NCBI GenBank assembly: GCA_021613535.1 | Contig: CP075495.1 | Span: forward strand, 5,952,001 to 6,016,000 | From: Adineta vaga | Taxonomy: Eukaryota; Rotifera | Length of the DNA: 64,000 bases | Direction of reading: 5' to 3' | Shown: positions 11,401 to 23,751 of the stretch, in pieces | Numbering within the stretch: the first letter of the stretch is position 1 | Layout: each line of letters opens with the position of its first letter | The notes under the pieces: generated by a model | Database searches by the model: none | Told to the model about the DNA's origin: nothing | What the model saw: the letters and a program-made list of their open reading frames with translations, nothing else | Translations under genes and position numbers: made by a program

Positions 11401-14400
11401 CAACTACTGATTTACCACGTTCATCGTATGAAACAACACCAGCATATATTGAATATACATCTGTTAAAGATGGTAGTATTGTTGGTGTGACAATTAACTA
11501 TGAACAATTATTTGTACATACTCAAACACTTGTTAATGCATGTAAATATACGTCAACAGATATATGTCTGTGTTGTGTAGATTATAAACGTCAAATTGGT
11601 TTATGGCATACGATTCACGCAAATATTTTATCAGGTATGCAAGTTATATTTATTCCAACATCAATATTAAAATCTCAACCATCATCATGGTTACTATCCA
11701 TAACAAAATATCATGTAACAACAGCTATTGTACGTTCACGTGACATGCATTGGGCAGTATTAGCCATACGTGAAATGACAAATGTTTCAGCAACAATAAA
11801 TTTATCATCATTACGATTATTATTATTAAGTGATGGTTCAAATCCATGGTCATTAACTGCTGTTGATACATTTCTCTCAACATTTGTTTCTCGAGGTCTT
11901 CGGTCCGATTGTTGTTGTCCTTGTTCATATTCGTCGGAAACATTAACATTATCAATTCGAAGACAATATCATTCATCTTCATCAACACATCAATCAGGTC
12001 GTGGTATACTTTCAATGCATGCTTTAAGTTACGGTGTTGTACGTGTTGATCAAGATAATAGTTTAACGTCATTAACTATTCAAGATGTTGGACATGTTTT
12101 ACCTGGTGCCATTATTGGTATTATTAAAGTCGATGGACCACCATTACTTTGTCAAACAGATGAAATTGGTGAAGTTATTATTTCATCAAAAGCAACACCG
12201 AATGGTTATTGGGCATTGCCAGGCTTATCAATAAATGCATTCAAAGTTATACCATTAGGATCCGATGAAAGACCTATTGGTACACAAGAATTTGTTCGAT
12301 CTGGTTTACTTGGATTTCTTGGACCAGTAAGTTTAGAAAATTTTATTAATTTGTCTAAATTTGATATAAATGTTTCATTAGGGTGGTCTTCTATTTGTCA
12401 CGGGTAGTCGTGAAGGTTTAATGCAAGTGGCTGGTCGTAAACATAATAGTGATGATTTGATAGCAACAGCTTTAGCTGTTGAACCAATGAAAGTTGTCTA
12501 TCGTGCACGTGTTGTCATTTTTTCCATACGTGTTCTACGTGATGAAAGAATTGTTATTGTTGCTGAACAACGACCTGACATTGGTGAAGATGATTGTTTT
12601 CAATGGATGAGTCGTGTTCTTCAAGCTATTGATTCTATTCATCAAGTGGGAGTATATTGTCTTGCACTATGTCCAGCAAATACATTACCCAAGGTAGTCT
12701 AATTCATATTTCATTTTGTCTATTAAATAATGAATCAATTTAATTCAATTTTTGTAGAGTCATTCTGGTATGATCCATGTTCAAGAAACACGCCGACGTT
12801 TATTAGAAGGAAATCTACATCCATGCTCGTATGATATGAAAAGAGATGTGTAAAGTTTGATTTCTATTTCTATTTTCTTTTATAGAGTACTCATGTGTCC
12901 ACATTCATGTATTCTTAATTTACCTAAACCACGTGAACATCATCCTGAACGAGAAGTTGGTCCAGGTGCTATTCTAGCTGGTACAATTATTCAAGGGATG
13001 CGTTTGGCCGAAGCTAAAGGTGCCGATATGACTTTTAATGATGATCAAGAACCAACTGACCAAGGAAAAAAAGTAAGTTCTTATTCGAATAACTTCACAA
13101 TTCTGAATTATATTCATATATATCTAGTTTCAATATATCGATGATATTCTTCGATGGCGTGCAATAACAATGTCTGATCATATTCTTTATTCAGTTATCA
13201 ATGCAAAAGTACAGATTTGTGTTACATTTAAAACCACGTCATTCTATTTTTTGTTTCAAATAATTTTCAGGGACAAGAATCCGCTCATATTACTTGCTCA
13301 GCAATGCATAAGCGTAGTGAACGTATAGCATTAACAATGTTAGATCGAATTGAATTGAAATCATCCGATCACGTTGCGTTATTATATCCACCATGTGTAG
13401 ATCTTGTTTCAGCATTCTATGCTTGTTTATATATTGGTAATAGGAAAATGATACATCTTATCAAAATAAAACTATGTTTCTGTCTTTAGATGTTGTACCA
13501 GTATCCATTCGACCACCACATGCACAAAATCTTTTAAATACATTATCAACTGTGAAAATGATGATTGAATTAAGTCAAGCTAAAGTTATTTTAACAACTA
13601 GTTCCATTGCAAAATTACTTCGATGTAAAGTAAGCGAAAAAATTACTTCAATCTGTTCATCATCTTCATTGTCATCCATGTTTTTCATTGTTTTAGGAAG
13701 CAGCATCATTACTTGATCCAAAATTATGGCCAATGATCATTGATACAGATGATTTACCTAAACAAAAGAAAAATCAAGTTCTTCCAAAAAAATCCATCCC
13801 AACACAAGCTCAATCACTTTGTTATTTGGATTTTAGTATTTCAACAACAGGCTCATTAACTGCCGTGAAAGTATGTCAAACGAATTATTTCGAAATCTTC
13901 TATTTTGAATAATATATTTTTTTCTTCTCAGTTATCATATGGTGCTATTGCTAATCTATGTCGCTCAATTAAATTAGCTTGTGAGTTATATCCAAGTCGA
14001 GAACTTGTTCTTTGTTTGGATCCATATAATGGACTTGGATTAGTACTATGGTGTATCATTAGGTACGTATAGACTCGCGAAAAAATTACGTTTTTGTAGT
14101 TAATTAGGATATTCGCTACATAGTTTGAGAGGATGTGCAATTATTTAGTAATAATATTTGTTATTATTTAGTATCTATGCTGGTCATCATTCAATTCTGA
14201 TTGATCCAGCCGAAGTTGAACTCAATCCATCAGTATGGATGAATACAATTAGTCATTATAAAAGTAAACAGTCATTTGTTTATTCGAATTTTGACTTTTG
14301 TTTATGGATGATATCTAATTCTAGTTCGTGATACTTTCTGTTCCTACTCGGTGATGGAACTTTGTACAAAAGGATTAAGTACATCCATTGTTGATCTTAA

Positions 14401-15656
14401 AGTAAGTTTTTAGAAAATCATATTTTATATTATATTATCAAATACATAAATATCTATCTTTTTAGAATCGTGGTTTATCATTATCATGTGTTCGAACATG
14501 TGCTGTTGTTGCTGAAGAACGACCACGTTTACAATTATTAAATTCATTTATAAAATTATTTCAAACTATAGGTCTCAATCCTCGAAGTGTTAGCACAACG
14601 TTTGGTTGTCGAGTAAATATAGCCATTTGTTTACGAGGTGCAAGTGATCCAGATCCAGCACCTGTGTACGTTGATCAACGAGCATTGCGAAATGATCGTG
14701 TAACTCTAGTCGAAAAAGGTAGTCCACATAGTTTATGTTTATTAGAATCAGGAAAAGTAAGATATTTCTTTGTTATATTTTTCTTTTCAAAATATAAAGT
14801 CATTTCTTATATTTTAGCTTTTACCGGGTGTAAAAGTGGTTATTGCTAATCCAGAAAGTAAAGGTCAATGTGCTGATGCCCACTTAGGCGAAGTAAGTAT
14901 TGTTTTATATATATATATATATGTATTTCTTGTACTCACTATTCGAATAATTATTTTAGTTATGGGTTCAAAGTGGCCATAATTCTCTTGGTTGTCAGAT
15001 AATTAGTTATGGTGATAATCATCAACAACATGGATCAAATCATAATTCAGATCAATTTTATTCACATATGGCAACGGGTGATACACGACAATTATATGCT
15101 CGAACAGGATACTTAGGATTTGTTCGTCGAACAGATTCCATTGCAGCCGATGGAAGTAAGTTCAATTACTTTGCATTGCAAACTAATATAATTAAATTGA
15201 TTTTCATTTCTTCGTATAGAAAATCATGATGCTGTTTATATCGTCGGTTCTTTGGACGAAACACTTCTCATTCGTGGTATGCGTTATCATCCAACAGATA
15301 TTGAAAATACAGTTATGCGCACGCATAAACGTATTTGTGAATGGTATATACATTTATTTATTTCTGAAAGATTTTCTATTGTTTTTTTTTCTATTACTAT
15401 TAGTGCTTGTTTTACATGGACAAATTTACTTGTGGTTGTGGTGGAATACGATGGTCTCGAACAACATTCACTTGATCTTGTACCATTAATTACAAGTGCG
15501 ATTCTCGAAGAACATTATGTGATCGTTGGCGTTCTTGTCATTGTTGATCCGGGTGTTGTACCGGTCAACTCACGTGGTGAAAAACAACGTATGCACTTGC
15601 GTGATGGTTTTGTCTCAGATCAACTTGATCCGATATTTGTTGCTTATAATATGTAG
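8446..15656 (+). CDS. DIP2: DIP2 (disco-interacting protein 2) homologue
   Basis: A 1620-residue homologue of animal DIP2 (about 1550-1570 in vertebrates). Residues about 8-55 form the DMAP1-binding domain (LAEGDITQKGFEKKR). A low-complexity linker with an Asn run follows, then two adenylate-forming (FAAL/AMP-binding-like) domains from about residue 310 and about 1050. The C-terminus (NSRGEKQRMHLRDGF, ending DPIFVAYNM) is almost identical to vertebrate DIP2. The family acts in lipid homeostasis and neuronal wiring. Exons: 8446-8533, 8584-8652, 8720-8866, 8917-9009, 9069-9230, 9286-9375, 9513-9677, 10272-10330, 10401-10458, 10510-10707, 10818-10930, 11005-11115, 11187-12326, 12382-12693, 12758-12828, 12886-13072, 13128-13208, 13271-13436, 13490-13629, 13697-13870, 13932-14062, 14172-14263, 14325-14401, 14466-14756, 14818-14892, 14960-15155, 15220-15343, 15404-15656. 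Confidence 0.96.
9971..9991. repeat. (TACA)5 microsatellite in DIP2 intron 7
   Basis: Five tandem TACA units. Confidence 0.85.
10236..10255. repeat. (TA)n microsatellite in DIP2 intron 7
   Basis: About nine TA units just before the acceptor of exon 8. Confidence 0.8.
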
Positions 15657-15892
15657 TTCTTTCTTTCTTTCTTCATTCATTTTGTATACATATACATATA
15701 CTTATACTTTCTCTCCCTCTCATGTTCGTTCGTTCGTTCGCTAATACTCACCGAATATTTGGCAGATATTTTTTAATAAGAAAAAAAAGAACAAAAATTT
15801 GTTTTGTAAGAAAGACGAAAAAAAAACAGTAGTAGTCATTTGGATCTTTGATATTGTCTTTTTGTGTTTGTTTTTGCACATCTAAAAAATCT

Positions 15893-15898
15893 AATAAA
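15893..15898 (+). terminator. Candidate polyadenylation signal of DIP2
   Basis: An AATAAA hexamer 237 bases after the DIP2 stop, in AT-rich 3' flank. Confidence 0.45.
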
Positions 15899-16106
15899 AA
15901 AATGCACGTGTTTCTTATATTGCAACTCGTCTTTTCTTGTTTTCTATTTCATTATGTATTCCATTCTATTCTCTCTCTGCTATGAATTCTTATGTTCAAT
16001 TTTTTTCTTCTTTCTTGCTTCGAATTGAATTGTGACACCTTTTTTTTCATAGTATGAAAAATAAAAGTTTATTACAAGAAATCAATTAGGATGGTTGAGT
16101 ATCACT

Positions 16107-16122
16107 TCTCTCTCTCTCTCTC
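16107..16122. repeat. (CT)n pyrimidine tract with AG immediately before a start codon
   Basis: Eight CT units followed by TTCCAG and then the ATG at 16130. This is the shape of a 3' splice acceptor, cis or spliced-leader. Confidence 0.7.
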
Positions 16123-16129
16123 TTTCCAG

Positions 16130-16798
16130 ATGGCTTCGACTAGTATACCATCAGAAAATGAAACTCCCATAGAAGATCATAGTACATTTCAAAATATCAT
16201 GCGCCATATCATGTCGGTGAAAGATCCACCGATTTCTATTCTACTTATTCGTCATCCCCCGGTACGCACTAGTATCGAAGCTTCAAATCAACGACAAGTT
16301 CCATTGCATAGTGGAGCAAAAGCAATGCTTGTCTGTCAAAAAAATACGGATCAATTTACATTAATTGTTCTTCCAGCTCATTTATCTTGTGATAATAAGA
16401 AAATTGCTGCAACTCTTAGTATACCATCATCAAAATTACGTATGGCTACTGAAGATGAAGTACGAAAAATTACTGGTTGTATACCTGGTGCTGTACCACC
16501 ATTTGGAGCTCTTTTTCCTCAAAATGTACGAACAGTAATAGATGAAAAAATGGCTCAATCAACGGCTCATCCTCCACCATTAACATTCAATCCACAAGTA
16601 ACATTATTTTCTACGAATGATTCTGAATGGCCAAATGATTTAGCTCAAGTTGCTTTACCAAAATTTACAGATCATGAACGAATTGATTGTATTAATTTTA
16701 ATATTGGTTTACGCACAATATCCTGTTCAATACCATTCAATGATTATTTGAGAATTTTAGGCGAGAACAATTATTCTATTTGTGATATTTCAAAATAA
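16130..16798 (+). CDS. YbaK/EbsC-type aminoacyl-tRNA deacylase-like protein, intronless
   Basis: A 222-residue single-exon gene. The middle carries the signature of the YbaK/ProX editing-domain family: KLRMATEDEVRKITGCIPG followed by AVPPFGALFP. Family members hydrolyse mischarged aminoacyl-tRNAs such as Cys- or Ala-tRNA(Pro). The ~40 N-terminal residues and ~60 C-terminal residues (after VTLFSTNDSEWPNDLAQ) are less typical. I chose the ATG at 16130 over the in-frame ATG at 16091 because a pyrimidine tract and AG directly precede it, so the upstream one is probably removed by splicing. It sits tail-to-tail with the bHLH gene, only 66 bases between stops. Absence of introns in an intron-rich neighbourhood suggests retroposition or horizontal acquisition; sequence alone does not decide. 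Confidence 0.8.
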   Translation: MASTSIPSENETPIEDHSTFQNIMRHIMSVKDPPISILLIRHPPVRTSIEASNQRQVPLHSGAKAMLVCQKNTDQFTLIVLPAHLSCDNKKIAATLSIPSSKLRMATEDEVRKITGCIPGAVPPFGALFPQNVRTVIDEKMAQSTAHPPPLTFNPQVTLFSTNDSEWPNDLAQVALPKFTDHERIDCINFNIGLRTISCSIPFNDYLRILGENNYSICDISK

Positions 16799-16864
16799 AG
16801 AAAAAGAAAACATGAAAAAAACCGAATGTTTACGCTGTGCTAGCATTTTTTGTGTCAAAATAAT

Positions 16865-17356
16865 TTAATAATAAGAATGATAATAAGAATACGTTGGTGG
16901 ATAACCAAAATATGATGAATGTTGATAGGTTTGTTGTGAATGATCGGATAGTTGATATGAACAATGACTTGTTGGTGATGAATGATTATTGTCATCAAGT
17001 AAATCAGTTAGAAGACGAATATATGCTGAAGCAGTTCGAAGAGTTTCAATTTTCGTCAATTTATCTTCCATCAATGTACAATGTTGATTTGATAAATCAG
17101 TTGAGTAAGAAGAAGAAGATGATGATGAAGATGAATCAAGAGGTAATAATGTTCGTAAATGTTCAAGAGCTTCATTGAGTGAACGCATACGTGTACGTTC
17201 ACGATCATTAGCACGTGAGCGACGATGTCGTCTTAATTCTGTAGCTAAGACTGGATCAGTAACTCGTTTACGACCACGGCGTGATTTTGTTGGAGGAATT
17301 GTAGCAGACAAGTCGATAGAAGAGAGTTGATTTTTATCATTCATTGAAGAATTCAT
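16865..17356 (-). CDS. Neurogenin/NeuroD-family-like bHLH transcription factor, intronless
   Basis: A 163-residue protein with a bHLH domain in its first two-thirds. The basic region has ANDRERTRM, with the Glu and Arg that contact the E-box. Helix 1 is MRSLNEALEHLRTLLP. Helix 2 contains KLTKIETLRTASAYI; the TKIETLR string is typical of the Atonal/Neurogenin/NeuroD superfamily, which drives neuronal fate. The loop is odd: a run of nine Ser and further polar residues enlarge it to about 25 residues, against roughly 10 in neurogenins. The C-terminus is rich in Tyr, Ser and His. A single exon is normal for neurogenins. No other start fits better than the ATG at 17354-17356. Assignment to a subfamily is uncertain. 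Confidence 0.85.
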   Translation of the reverse strand: MNSSMNDKNQLSSIDLSATIPPTKSRRGRKRVTDPVLATELRRHRRSRANDRERTRMRSLNEALEHLRTLLPLDSSSSSSSSSYSTDLSNQHCTLMEDKLTKIETLRTASAYIRLLTDLLDDNNHSSPTSHCSYQLSDHSQQTYQHSSYFGYPPTYSYYHSYY

Positions 17357-18824
17357 TCTAATTAAAGATCTATTCGTTCAAATGAAATGAAATGAAATGA
17401 AATGATCGTTTGGAAGATGTAGATATATTAATAGTACCATATATCTCCTTTCTGATTTCTTTTTCTTTTCGTTCGGAAAAACAGGCTATTGGCTAATGAG
17501 ATAGTGATTTATCCAATGGAAGAATTTTTCTCGTTGCACAGCAGGATTCTGCGATCGATAGATCGTTTGTACATATAATTATCTTCACACAGCACGGTGC
17601 CGTTCATGTGCGTCGCACTTGCTCACCTTATTTTTCTCAAACAACAATTGTTAAAAAAGGCGGAGTAGGAAACTAAGTTGTCAAATGAAATTGGATGTAT
17701 CATAGATATAACTATGCGAATAACTTCAAAGAAAGTAGTAATTTTATTCATTTGCTTTTATTTGAAATAGTAGTGATTTATGGAATGTGTATTGTTACTT
17801 TCATATTGCAACAAAAAAATAAACAAGAAAAATATGTTGAAAGCGTGATCGACAAATATTTCCCTTTCGTTTTTTTTGCTTAGCAATAAGTGAGAAGGAT
17901 ATCGATCAAAATAGTTGATCTTGATTTTTCTTAACACTTTAATAAGAAATGAATATTGAACACGTGTCTAGTTAATCGAATTTTTCTAGTCGTTAAAATC
18001 ATCAGGAGGTCGATCACATTTTCTAGAGTAATACTTGAATTTGACGTTTGAATAACTGATTTGCCATTGGGCATACACATATCAGAATGAATTTTTTAGA
18101 GAGAGAAAGATTCGATTCAGTTTTCATGCTGTGTTTTGTTCTGTCAATCATTTGTCGTTGATCCAAATAAGTGTAATTATCGATGTGCGGTAGCATTCTA
18201 TATTGTTTGTTCTTTTCGGTTCATATATACATGTGTCGAGAAAAAGAAAAGAAATTAGTCAGGAAAAGGCTGTCAACCAGAAAAGATGACATACCTTTCA
18301 ATTACATCAGTCAAAAGGTTTGATCTTTTCTTTTTGATGTTCTTTAACTTTACAGTTATGGTACTGTTCGTTCAGTACATGACATGATGATATAAACGTT
18401 GAAAAATCGTAATGTAGTATAGAAATTTTCTTCTAGAGAGAAAATATGATTTAAATCATTTTTCTAGAATAAATTAAAAGTTAAAAATTAATCGAAAGAT
18501 AGAATGATTTGTATTGATTGATATTTTAATCCCAATCAAAAATCAAAGATGTCGTTAGAAATCGTGATTGAATTTCTTGTCCAAATATCTATTTCGGTCA
18601 ACCATTAGTTGATGTTATTGCCATGACAACGAAAGGAAATATTAACTAATTTTATTTGTCGATCTTTCGGTCCACGAAAAGATCTGTTTTACGTACATAT
18701 TTGCATGTCAAAAAAATCTGATTTTTCTCCACTGATCAACAAATCCGGTGGTGCTCATTGCTAAGTCTTCCTCGTATTTTCTCTTCTATTCTTTTCATTA
18801 TTTCTCGATCAATTTCGTTCTTAA
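17357..18824. other. Intergenic, divergent promoters of the bHLH and DCLK genes
   Basis: About 1.5 kb without convincing exons between two divergently transcribed genes, so it should hold both promoters. It begins with an ATGAA tandem repeat. The stretch 17490-17640 is less AT-rich than the rest and may be the bHLH core promoter. Confidence 0.5.
17380..17404. repeat. (ATGAA)n pentanucleotide repeat
   Basis: About five units just upstream of the bHLH start. Confidence 0.85.
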
Positions 18825-21800
18825 ATGACGGATATCCTTTCATCGCACATTGCATGGTCACGCAGTCCTATGCCAAGTGTCGGACAACAACAACAACAAC
18901 AACAAGAGCATCAACAACAACAAAATTTTCAAAAAAATACACGTCGTACATTACCAAAATTAAGAAATGATATCTCGCCACAAGCAACACCACGTAAAGT
19001 AACTCTTTTTCGTAATGGTGATCGTTATTTTCCTGGCAAACACACTGCTATTATCCCACAAAATTATTCTAATCTTGGACAATTATTACAAGAATTATCG
19101 ACTACTATTGATTTACCCTATGGTGTAAGACGCTTATTTACACCTAATCAAGGATCGGAAGTAACCGATGTTAGTATTATTAAAGATGGTGCTTCCTATG
19201 TTTGTGCTTCATTTGAACCATTTCAACAAATAGATTATACCACTATTTCTGTACCACGTTTAACATTCAATATTGAACAACGTAAGTTTTCTTCGACTCC
19301 TATTTCCTATAGTTTTCATAATCATCTATCTCTATTATAATAGAGCTGTCTTAATTTCTATTAGAATATTCATCAAATTTCTACGTATCAAAAGAATTTC
19401 TTTATGTATTGATGCATGTCTAAGTTCTCCACATCATTTCTTTCTTTTTGCTTCTTTCTCTTCTATCCGTTTTTAATTACTACTATAAAAATGTATTATT
19501 ACAAAATCAGCATAAATAAGAAAGAAAAATAAGTCGAGATCGAACGAAACACAATGATGAAAAAAAGCCATTATCCTTTTAAGGATTTCTAACTTAATGA
19601 CTATATAAATCGATTTACATTGTATTTATTTAACTCTTCTATATATTCGTGTCGATATAAAAAAAAAGCTTGTTTATCCAATAAAATACGATAGCATAAC
19701 AAATATGTATATATATATACATATATTATTAGAATAATTTATCAATGCTATCTGTCTCTGTACTAAATGTCCTTTTTTCATTCAATATTAGATATTAAAA
19801 CTAATGATAGAGAAAATTGAATCGCATATTTTTATGTAGGAGGTTTTGTCACTTGAAGTAAAAGGAAATGAAATGAATGATATTCATCTAACTAATTATA
19901 TTATTAAAGGACTGTTAACATATAAAGTATTGAGTAGATTAATTGAGGGAAAGAAAAATAGAGAATAATTATCATAGATTCGATGTTTTGCTTTTCAATT
20001 TCTAGTTCGGCATCCAACACATAATGTCTTTCCTTCACATCGACTTAATGTACGTCACTTACCAACATTACCGAATTCCAAACCTGCTCCTCTTAGTACA
20101 TCACCAACGAATTCAAATGTAACTTCAACAACGAATCGTTTTCCAGCAAATAATCTTCTCTTACAATCGGTTAGTCCATCAATAAGTAACTCAAATCAAC
20201 AAACACAGAAAAAAATTCTTCCAAAATCAAATAAATATTCGTATGATTCACCATCAAATAAATCTCGTCAAATAACAATTATTAAACAAGGAAATGAAAA
20301 ACCGCATAAATCTATTACTATTTTTCTTAATCGACGAACAGTTCAAACTTATGAACAACTTCTATCTGATATATCTGAATCCTTTGGCTATCAAAAAAAT
20401 CGAGCAGATAAAGTAAGCCACTCACACGTATAGACACCAAGAGAGGGGAAAAAGATAGAAATGCTTCTTATTTCATTGAAAATCTAGTCAAGAGAAAATC
20501 TCATTTCTTTTTCGCGAGAAAAATTTTCTTTCCGCATCGTCTTTCTAATATCAAAGGTTTATTATTAAAAGGTAAAAAAACTCAGACTACAACAAACAGG
20601 ATGAGAAATTTTTTCCTTTCATCTTTCTATCTCGTGCGTAGTTCATTCTCTGGCGACTCCTTGTCTTTCGTATAGATTTTCCTAAGAAGAATAGTTTCAC
20701 TTTCTAGATCCGACGATTATTTACGCTTAAAGGCAAACAAGTGAATGGTATCAATGATTTTTTTCGTGAAGGTAAATTCCTGATTAATTGATGTGTCAAA
20801 GAAATAATCTATTATCTCTAGATGATGTCTTTGTCGCATCAACCAATGTTATTGAACTTTCATTAACTGATTTACGAGAAATTAGTGTAGAAATGTTGAA
20901 TGATCCTCAACGTTCAACATCACGTAATGCAAGTGTCAATCGAAATCAATTTAAACAAAATTTACAACCGCTTCCAGATCGTGATACACCAAATACTCAG
21001 ATAGGTGCAACAGCGACAGATGGAAAAAAGATAGTTAATGTACGTGATAGTGGATTCCTCGATGATGAAGATGGCCTGTCGGGTAGAGATAGTGAACTAA
21101 CAACATCACGTAAGACACCATCACGACCAACAAATAATACGATGAAACAGTATGAACCAGTATCGGAAGATGCACCAACTCCTAGTGATCTTATTGGACG
21201 AAAACAAAAAAGTAAGAGAAATCTTTGAAAGAAAAAAAAATGCAATCTATTAATCATGATGTTTTTCTATCTAAAATTAAAATATGTCGTATTTAATTAA
21301 AGAAACAACAACTAAACCGACAAATACTCAAACTGTCGAACAACAACGTGACCGTGAACGACAACGTTTAAAAGAAGAAGATGAACGTCGAAAGAAATTA
21401 TTAATTCGAAAGGATCATCAATCAACACCACAAGTACCACCAACATCAAAATTTGAACCATTAGCAGTTGATATTAATAATGATGAATCTCGTGGTCAGA
21501 AATCAAAAACTCCGATCACAGGGACCGGTACATTTTCTCCACATTTTCCTTTAACTAGTGGTGCTACAACGAAAATAGCAAATAATAAACCCTCTTCCAA
21601 TACATCTTCATCTCGTTTAAATCGTCATGATGAAAATAATCCACTGAATCATGAGACAAATACTGCCGTAGGATCAGCAGTAGCAGTACCAAAAAAAGCT
21701 GTTCTGAAGAAACGTTCATCTGTTTTAGTAAATTTGATATTTTTTGGAGGAAATCTTTCTTTTCTCACCATGTATTCTTTTTCTAGCATACTTCATCAAC

Positions 21801-22925
21801 TGTTGTTACTGATCGATATGAACTTGGTAAAAAGATGGGTGATGGCAATTTTGCTGTCGTTCATCGATCAAAATTACGTGGATCTGATCGTGAATATGCA
21901 ATCAAAATAGTAGATAAATCAAAGATGAAAGTAATTTTATATCAATTAGACATATGTGAAATGTTAATCTCTTTCATCTAATCTAGGGAAAAGAATATAT
22001 GCTTGATCATGAAATAAACATAATGTATATGTGTAACCATCCAAATATCATACGTTTATTTGAAGATTATGAAACACCTGATGAAATTTATCTCGTTATG
22101 GAATTAATTAAAGGTGGAGATTTATTTGATTATATAACAAAACATCGCCGTTTTGATGAACCAACGTCTTCATTAATGATTAAGGATGTAGCTGAAGCAC
22201 TTTTATATTTACACGCCAAAAAGATTGTTCATAGAGATTTAAAACCAGAAAATTTATTAGTAATGCAAAGAAGAGATGCACGAATTACAATCAAATTAAC
22301 TGATTTTGGTTTAGCAATGCAAGTATCTGGACCAATAAAAACAGTCTGTGGAACACCAACGTAAGTCATTAATATTTCTATTTTCAATTAATACTAATTC
22401 AAAGCATCCATTGTAGTTATGTCGCACCGGAAATACTCGCTGAGACTGGTAAAACTTGATATTCTACGGAAGAAAAATAGACTGTAATAAGTGTTATTTT
22501 TAACTTAGGTTATGGAATGGAAGTTGATTGTTGGGCAGTAGGAATTATATTATATATTCTTCTTTGTGGTTATCCACCATTTAAAAGTCCCGATCGTAAT
22601 CAAGAAGCTTTGTTTCAATTGATTCAACGTGGAAAATTTACCTATGATACAGAATATTGGAGTGCCATTTCAGCGAGTAAGATCTGTGTAAAGAAAACAC
22701 AATAAATTGTTAATAAGTTATTGTTTAGACGCAAAAAATTTAATCGATCATTTATTAGTTGTCGATCGACATAAGCGAATGCGTTCTGATGAAATTCTTC
22801 TACATCCATGGATTATGAGTGTAGGCCAATCAAAACCAATACGTAATACGGAAGAACTAAAAACTGCTTTACGCTCGAAATATGATGCAAAAATCAAAGA
22901 ATATACCGAGAATCAAAGTCCGTGA
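18825..22925 (+). CDS. DCLK-like: Doublecortin-like kinase (two DCX domains and Ser/Thr kinase)
   Basis: An 885-residue protein. An N-terminal Gln-rich segment is followed by DCX domain 1 (about 57-148, KVTLFRNGDRYFPG), DCX domain 2 (about 239-330, SITIFLNRRTVQTYEQLL), a Ser/Thr-rich linker, and a CaMK-like kinase (about 590-850). The kinase has the glycine loop GDGNFAVV, the AIK lysine, HRDLKPEN, DFG and APE, so it should be active. DCX domains bind microtubules; the family regulates neuronal microtubules. Exons: 18825-19281, 20006-20412, 20708-20771, 20822-21211, 21303-21727, 21787-21930, 21987-22360, 22417-22448, 22509-22676, 22729-22925. The first intron (724 bases) and second (295) are long for this locus. 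The long first intron could hide an alternative promoter for a kinase-only form, which I cannot show. Confidence 0.95.
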
Positions 22926-23751
22926 TTCTATAAACTATAAATGGCATTTAAAGTGCCGTTAACGCGTCAGATTTTGGTTTCTTCCGTCCACCTATATAAC
23001 CATTAACGTCTTTTGAATCTCTTGTTTGATTTTCTATTTGTTGACGGCACACGTTATTCACTCGATTGCTATATTTGATAGACAAAGAAAAAAAAGTATA
23101 TATCTATATATATGTAAGCGTCATCATTTTTTTTGTTCCCTGAAAAAAACGAAGTTTTTATTTTAAAACTTAATTTGCTTTGTTTGATGAACAGTGGAAA
23201 GATAAGAATGTGATATGTAGAAATGAAATAAAAATTCCGACGAATTGAACTGTCCTTATTGTATAAATCAAGTACATTTTTGTTATCTGTATTGAGTATT
23301 ATTTGATCCAGGTTTTTCGTTTCAATAAGTGTCATCTTAAGGATGAATACGTTGCATAAAAACAAATTCAACTAATTAAATCTGTGTTCTAATGAATGTT
23401 TCCTCCGGAAAAGATTGTTCTAATTTTCTGAATTGAACTTTTCTTCCTAAATCAATATGATACGATAAAATCTTGTATTACAATAGTATATGAGAATCAA
23501 TGTCTGGAAAAAATACAAAAAGAACATCATTATATATGATTATCAAGATCATCTACGTAATAGATAATCTATTGAAAAATATTTTTGAAGTAATGAGTAT
23601 ATAGTCATTCTTAGAAATTCATAACCATTGGCATGACGTTCCATTTAGTAGTGGAAGCAGAATTATCTAGTTATTTTATTAAGAAATGAAAGTATGTCGC
23701 GAAAACTCTCTTTCATACATAGGTCATAAAACGATTCTCATTAAAAACTAA
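22926..23751. other. Convergent intergenic region
   Basis: 3' flanks of DCLK and the serine protease. AT-rich; the minus-strand open frame at 23069-23371 lacks protein-like composition. Nothing else is visible. Confidence 0.5.

Noticed and set aside
11725-12072. 115-codon open frame on the minus strand
   Set aside because: It is antisense to the large DIP2 exon, Met/His/Leu-rich as expected from an antisense reading of Asn/Ser-rich sequence.
21284-21302. Apparent start codon of a separate gene inside the DCLK region
   Set aside because: The frame is an internal DCLK exon; a good acceptor at 21302 joins it in frame to the exon ending at 21211.
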